The notes beneath the pieces are model-generated. The model searched no databases and was not told where the DNA came from. It saw nothing but the letters and a program-made list of their open reading frames with translations. DNA of 64,000 nucleotides from Paragyromitra xinjiangensis (Eukaryota > Ascomycota > Pezizomycetes > Pezizales > Discinaceae). The position numbers and the translations under genes are program-made. Location of the stretch: the NCBI GenBank assembly GCA_038503065.1, contig JBCAMK010000020.1:992001-1056000 (forward strand), written 5' to 3'. Below, one piece after another: positions 58,972 to 64,000 of the stretch; position 1 is the stretch's first letter; each line of letters begins with the position of its first letter.

Positions 58972-61399
58972 ATGGATCTTCAGCCCTCGACTGATGAGCT
59001 GTACCCGATAGCTGTCCTGATAGATGAACTGAAGGTTGGGCCAGATCTAGCAAAATACAGTAGAGGATGTCCCTGGGAGCAAACGTAACTGATGCAGGTC
59101 ATAGCATGACGATGTTCTCCTCCGCCTGAACGCTATCAAGCGTCTATCGACTATCGCTCTCGCTTTAGGCGCAGAAAGGACTCGGGATGAACTCATTCCA
59201 TTTTTAGACGGTACGCAGAGTGAATATCAAGAAATAAAGGGGATGAAGAAGAAGAAAAGAAGAAAAAGAGCAATTAGAAGAATCATCAATTTCCCAACCG
59301 CAGAGTAGAGCTAACTGCGTATTTATTGTGGATGAACAGAATCTGTAGAGGATGAAGATGAAGTATTGACCGCCCTTAGCGAGGAGCTCGGGAATTTTGT
59401 GGAATATGTTGGTGGCCCCGAATATGGTCACGTGCTCCTTTCGCCTCTGGAGAACCTCGCGGCTATTGAAGAACCCCTCGTCCGCGAAAAGGTAGGTTAT
59501 ATAAAACTTCAATCTCTTCCCAGCATCCAACTAAGTCCTCCGTTCAATCCTTCTTCCCCTGACATAATAACTTAGGCAGTCGAATCTCTCAACAAAATAT
59601 GTGATGATTTGTCTCAAACTCAAGTCGAAGATTACTTCATTCCGCTCGTTATTCGCCTCTCCAAAGCCGATTGGTTTACTTCCAAGATTTCAGCAACAGG
59701 TCTCTACACAGTCCCGTATTCCAAAGCGGCTCCTCGTTCTCAAGATTTACTCAGGCAGCAGTTCGCACAGCTTGTTCACGATGATACCCCCATGGTGCGA
59801 AGACAGGCAGCAACAAACTTGGCGAAATTTGTCAAGGCTATGCCAGCTGATTTGGCCGCTTCTGAAATGATCCCTCTGTTCCAGCACCTAGCTCAGGATG
59901 ATCAGGACAGTGTAAGGTTATTAACGGTGGAGGTTCTGATCAGCATTGCCGAAGTTGTACCTAAGGATCAACAAGCAAGCCACGGAGTCCTTTTGACCAT
60001 CTTGAGAAGCTTGTTCGGGGATAAGAGTTGGAGGGTTAGGTATATGGTTGCGGATAGATTCGAAAAGGTAATCTCAGTCTCACCTAGATAGCTAGGCTTA
60101 CAACTGATACCCTGGATCTTGGTTAGCTGGCAAAAGCCGTCGGAGATGATGTTGTTAGACGCGATCTTGTCCCTGCATTTGTAAAGCTATTGAAGGATAG
60201 TGAAGCAGAAGTACGGACTGCCGTTGCCGGCCAAATTCCTGGTAAAATTTCCCTTGGTCCCACAAGAGCTCCACTGGACAGATTTACCAACACAAAATAT
60301 AGGTTTCTGTGGGCTGCTCGATCGTCAAACTCTCCTTGACGAGATTATGGGAGCTGTTGAGGATTTAGTTAGTGATGCTTCACAACACGTCAGGGCCGCC
60401 CTTGGTACCCAAATCAGTGGTCTTGCTCCTATTCTTGGAAAAGATGAGTGAGTGATCTTTCATGCTTGAGATCCACAATAAGCGGGTTATGCTAAATTTT
60501 TGCCTTTCAGGACGATTGCGCATCTCTTACCAATGTTTCTGCAAATGCTCAAGGACGAGTTCCCAGATGTACGCCTACATATCATCTCGAAACTAGAATT
60601 GGTCAATGATGGTAGGCCTCCTGCTTCCCACTTTCCATTTATTCACTAATTATTATTCAAGTTATCGGGATCGAACTTCTTTCTCAATCCCTCCTACCAG
60701 CCATTGTCCAATTAGCAGAAGATAAGCAGTGGCGAGTACGACTTGCAATTATCGAATATATTCCACTCCTCGCAAAACAGCTTGGTGTTGAATTTTTTGA
60801 TGAGAAGCTTGGGAACTTGTGTATGAGCTGGCTCGGAGATACTGTTTTCTCTATCCGTGAAGCTGCAACTCAAAACCTGAAAAAATTGACGGAGGTGTTT
60901 GGCGTAGAATGGGCTAGACAGACTATCATTCCCAAAGTTATGGCGATGGGCAACCAAACTAATTACTTGTACCGCATGACAACTTGTGCGGCGATCACGG
61001 TATGTTTCTACAATCTACTTAACTTATTCGATGGTTTTACCCAATTAACGAGGCCGCCAGACTCTCGCCCCCGCTGTCAATATCGCGGTCATCCAAGAAT
61101 ACATCCTACCTATGATCAACCAGCTTATTGACGATCCTATCCCTAATATCCGCTTCAACGTCGCAAAATCATATGGTGTTCTTATTAACGTTCTCCGACA
61201 ACTCCCTGCCGAAGGAACTTTAGCAAGTCTGCGGCCTGAGGATACGAACAATGGCCCATGCCCTGCAGGGCTAGAGTTGATACAAAAGCAGATTGTGCCG
61301 AGTCTGGAAAAGCTGCAGGGGGACGAAGACGTGGATGTTCGGTTTTTCGCAAATCAGGCATTGGGCAATCTTGGGGAATTGATGCATACTTCTCCGTAG
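58972..61399 (+). CDS. TPD3: PP2A scaffold subunit A (HEAT-repeat)
   Basis: Structural A subunit of protein phosphatase 2A, bridging catalytic C and regulatory B subunits. Nine inferred exons: 58972-59034, 59105-59210, 59340-59491, 59576-60067, 60127-60241, 60303-60447, 60511-60611, 60662-60999, 61061-61399 (616 aa), all phases consistent. It consists of HEAT repeats throughout. It begins [13 protein letters not shown] and [20 protein letters not shown]. Characteristic repeat cores include [75 protein letters not shown] and [18 protein letters not shown]. Near the C-terminus is [14 protein letters not shown]. The [14 protein letters not shown] insertion in the last repeat makes it slightly longer than animal homologues. 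Confidence 0.96.
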
Positions 61400-62123
61400 T
61401 AGACAAAAAAGAGTCGTACAATCGCTGAAGAAGTGGAATCGGGCAAATAAATTTGAGGTCTTTTTGTTTCTTTTTTGATAGATCGCCGCAGCAGCAAGGG
61501 TATCGTCGTGTGTTTAAAAATACTTGGGGTGTCGAGCTTTATCTAGCTTGAAAGAGATACCGATTGATTGAGTTTGAAATCAGAAACGGAAAGGGGAAAT
61601 GGGTGGCGGTGGTGGCGGAAAGTTACGGTTTTCTTTTAACTATGCGCTGGATATGAGTTCTGTCCATCTGTTCGTTGCAGTTACTAACTCTAGATGTGCT
61701 AGCGGGGGGAGCAAGTAGTAATTGGAGCAGTTAAGATAAATATAAACAAAATTTCGTCTGTTGGTATCGTGCTCATGGTTCATAGGACGTTTAGCTTTTG
61801 TTAAGCGTCACAGAAAATCACTCGGATAAACATAGCCCTCATCATCCATTTCCTACACCTCTTATGGCCAAAGCTATCATATGATCAATCCTGATATACG
61901 TAGCTAGAATAGAATTGGTCCCACGAGGTGCTTCGTGGTATTATTGCAGACCCAATTCGTGCCTCAGTGGTCTAGACTTGGCCTTCTTGGCAGCGCAGAG
62001 CCTCAGCTTTACCCCACCACACACGTGCCCTTCCCCACTTACATTGCGTCGGCAATATCAAAAAAAAAAGCAACAAGCCATAAGTAAGGCCACGAGGATA
62101 TTAGATACCAATCTAGATCAGCT
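61400..62123. other. Intergenic, TPD3 to EFM4
   Basis: 720 bp with the TPD3 3' UTR and the EFM4 promoter. A 10-base hairpin (CCACGAGGTGCTTCGTGG) lies near 61921. No tRNA A/B boxes could be matched around it. Confidence 0.5.
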
Positions 62124-63010
62124 ATGTCCTCAGAACAAGATCTATCCGAACATCTCAACCCCAACCAGCTAGGCACTAAAGAATAGTATGTCTTTTCTCC
62201 TTTCCCAGACGCATAAAAGGGCCCCAGAAGCTCACATATCAACAAATCACTTCACTAACAGCGCTCCATTTTTGCAAGGATCACAGCTGGGAGCAAGCCT
62301 ATGATATCGAAACACGAAACTTCTCATCAAACCCCACCGACGAAGGCCAGATTTGGTTCTCAGAGTCCGATGCTGAGGGCCGAATCTTGTCCTACCTCGC
62401 CGACGAATACATCCCACCTACCGCTTCGTTTTTGGATGTCGGCACGGGGAATGGACATCTTCTGTTTGAGCTCATAGAGGAAGGGGAATATGATGGTGGA
62501 GATATGGTTGGGATTGATTACTCCCCCAAGGCTGTGGCATTGGCTAGCAAAATCGCGGAGGAGAGAGGGTTGGCAGAGAAAGCTAAGTTCTACGTGAGCG
62601 ATTGCATTAAAGATGACCTTACCTTTGCAGAATGGATTCCGAAAACGGGAATGGAAAAGGGGTTTGATGTCGTGTTGGATAAAGGAACCTTTGATGCCAT
62701 CTCTCTAAGTGATGAGCTCTTAGAGGACGGAAGTGGGAGGAGAATATATGAGGGTTATTCTGAAAATATTGTGGGCGTGATTAAGAAAGGTGGTTTACTG
62801 GTAGTCACGAGTTGTAATTGGACAGAGGAGGAGCTAAAGAAGAAGTTATTGGTGGCTAAAGGTAGTATCTCCCCCAAACTAAGAGGAAGTGGTATTGATG
62901 AGAGCCGAGTGACAGATTTGGAATATCATGGGAGAATATCATATCCGTCATTCTCGTTTGGGGGGAAGCAAGGTCAAACGATCTCTTCGATATGCCTTCG
63001 TAAGAAGTGA
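62124..63010 (+). CDS. EFM4: eEF1A lysine methyltransferase, EFM4-like
   Basis: SAM-dependent methyltransferase. Yeast Efm4 methylates a single lysine of eEF1A. Inferred exons: 62124-62185 and 62287-63010 (261 aa). The 101-bp intron uses GTATGT and a CACAG acceptor at 62286. This choice restores the diagnostic LGTKEYWEQAY at the junction, whereas the nearer CAG at 62261 gives the wrong frame. Motif I is FLDVGTGNGHLLFEL. The post-I acid is in MVGIDYSPKAVALA. Substrate-side blocks are FDVVLDKGTFDAISL and LLVVTSCNWTEEEL, and the C-terminus is SSICLRKK. The order matches METTL10/Efm4. It is convergent with EFM7, with only about 170 bp between stops. Confidence 0.93.
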
Positions 63011-63013
63011 TGT

Positions 63014-63034
63014 GATGATGATGATGATGATGAT
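63014..63034. repeat. (GAT)n microsatellite
   Basis: Seven GAT units directly after the EFM4 stop, within its 3' UTR. Confidence 0.9.
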
Positions 63035-63177
63035 AATTCATTTACGTTAAGAAGTGATGTGGTGTAGGAGCAACGAAATCGTATTAATGTATTTATAGTC
63101 TAAAACACCTTAAAGCATAAAAAAATCTTGCGGTATCTCAAAGCAAAGTAAATAGGATCAACAGGTACACAGATAAT

Positions 63178-64000
63178 TCAAGAATCTTGATGTTTGAACA
63201 GCCCGATAGCCAGCCACTTCTTCCGCTCCACAGGATCTTCCCTCCCCCTATCTCTTTCCCAAGACCTTTCGTTGCCTTCCACATCTCTCTCTCGAATAAG
63301 CCCCACCAACTCTAATCCAGCCTTCGCAGCAGCATCAAAGAAGTTGGCAACTTTCTCTCTCCCTGTGTGATATCCAGCAATAGCCAGAAGAAGACCATCT
63401 TTAGACAAAAGATGAGCTACTGATTTACTCAAGTTGTCGTGCTGCCAATCCATCCAGAAACAATCGGCCGCAATCACTCTCGTAAACTTCCCAGCATTCA
63501 TAGAACAAAGATCATCAGAGAGATCACCCCAGCGATGGCCAGCGACGGTAACTCGGTTACGGTCGTCGAGCTTAATGTTAGTTTCTATGTTTCTTTTTAT
63601 GTTCTCCAGAATTTCATTTGCTGGATAATCCGAAACTACGGTCTATTTTCAAATCCCACGTCAGTAAAACAGCTTCAGGCATCAGACAGATTGAATTTTA
63701 CATGTTTGGCCCCAGAAAAGACAGAAATTATGCTGGGAAGTCCCGCACCAGCCCCTATTTCAACTACAGTCTGGCCTTTCACATCAAATTCTCCATCCGT
63801 GATCATCTCAGCCGCTTGTACACCCGCCTATTCCGAAGTTCGCCGAAAAAACGGATCTACATTAGCAAAATCTCTCCACAGATCATCAACAACCCATGCT
63901 GGTACCAAAAATAAAGAGCGCTACTTGCATTCCAGAGAAAATGCGAGAAAAGGCTATTATTCGAAGGTTCGGGATCTGCCAGTCGCAGTTTTATATCCCC
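63178..64000 (-). CDS. EFM7: eEF1A N-terminal methyltransferase, EFM7-like (5' end beyond window)
   Basis: SAM-dependent methyltransferase. Yeast Efm7 modifies Gly2 and Lys3 of eEF1A. Inferred exons in view: 64000-63929 (continues outside), 63827-63702, 63642-63178. The first visible piece reads LRLADPEPSNNSLFSHFLWN. Joining it through a GC-AG intron (GCAAGT donor at 63928) gives LWNAGVQAAEMI, the family pattern. Motif I is VVEIGAGAGLPSIIS. TVVSDYPANEILENIKRNI follows after the second intron, then VIAADCFWMDWQHDNLSKS, and the end is KKWLAIGLFKHQDS. The alternative of two GT-AG introns with a small exon between would add TWVVDDLWRDFAN and is less family-like. The start codon is not in the window. 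Confidence 0.9.

Noticed and set aside
61915..61990. tRNA-like stretch with a short hairpin
   Set aside because: No B-box (GGTTCRANNCC) and no full cloverleaf could be drawn.

Overview
This window is a chromosomal segment of a filamentous ascomycete (Pezizomycotina). The evidence is about 20 spaced, intron-containing genes with short introns (mostly 50-110 bp). The introns have GTAAGT/GTATGT-type donors, CTAAC/CTGAC-like branch points and (C/T)AG acceptors. The products are fungal: PAL1, STM1, sterol O-acyltransferase, SLS1, VID24/GID4, a TEF1 split into eight exons, HUT1, EFM4 and EFM7. The order or species cannot be read from the sequence. No rRNA, tRNA, CRISPR array, intact transposon or secondary-metabolite cluster is visible.

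Layout. 0.8-3.1 kb: an 11-exon acyl-CoA synthetase with an 8-nt micro-exon (-). 5.1-5.9 kb: F-box/ankyrin protein (-). 9.4-14.9 kb: divergent pair PAL1 (-) and STM1 (+). 17.1-19.2 kb: sterol O-acyltransferase (-). 20.1-21.8 kb: RAD51-family paralogue without a recognisable P-loop (+). 22.4-24.9 kb: SLS1-like mitochondrial protein (+). 25.3-25.8 kb: small MGNLCGK protein (-). 27.3-29.5 kb: GID4/VID24 (-). 32.0-33.6 kb: galactonate dehydratase-like enolase-superfamily enzyme (+). 36.2-38.0 kb: conserved-looking protein of unknown function (+). 40.0-41.4 kb: secreted GH88/GH105 unsaturated rhamnogalacturonyl hydrolase (-). 42.1-44.1 kb: TEF1 (-). 46.4-47.6 kb: unknown protein (-). 48.4-51.0 kb: TBC1D5-like RabGAP (-). 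51.3-53.0 kb: DDDDFGDF-motif protein (-). 53.8-55.1 kb: HUT1 (+). 55.6-57.9 kb: FRS1 (-), divergent from TPD3 (+, 59.0-61.4 kb). 62.1-63.0 kb: EFM4 (+), convergent with EFM7 (-), which runs off the right edge.

Most genes are housekeeping: translation (TEF1, STM1, FRS1), eEF1A methylation (EFM4, EFM7), vesicle traffic and Golgi/ER transport (TBC1D5-like, the DFGDF protein, HUT1), signalling (TPD3), lipid metabolism (acyl-CoA synthetase, sterol acyltransferase), mitochondrial expression (SLS1) and metabolic ubiquitination (GID4). Two are carbohydrate enzymes. A notable arrangement is that the eEF1A gene and two of its dedicated methyltransferases lie within 20 kb, the two methyltransferases side by side.

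Intergenic space is AT-rich and long (up to 3.5 kb). It carries a recurrent TACATGTA palindrome and three MITE-like or fold-back inverted repeats. Exon boundaries were inferred by eye from splice signals, frame continuity and remembered family patterns. No alignment was run.
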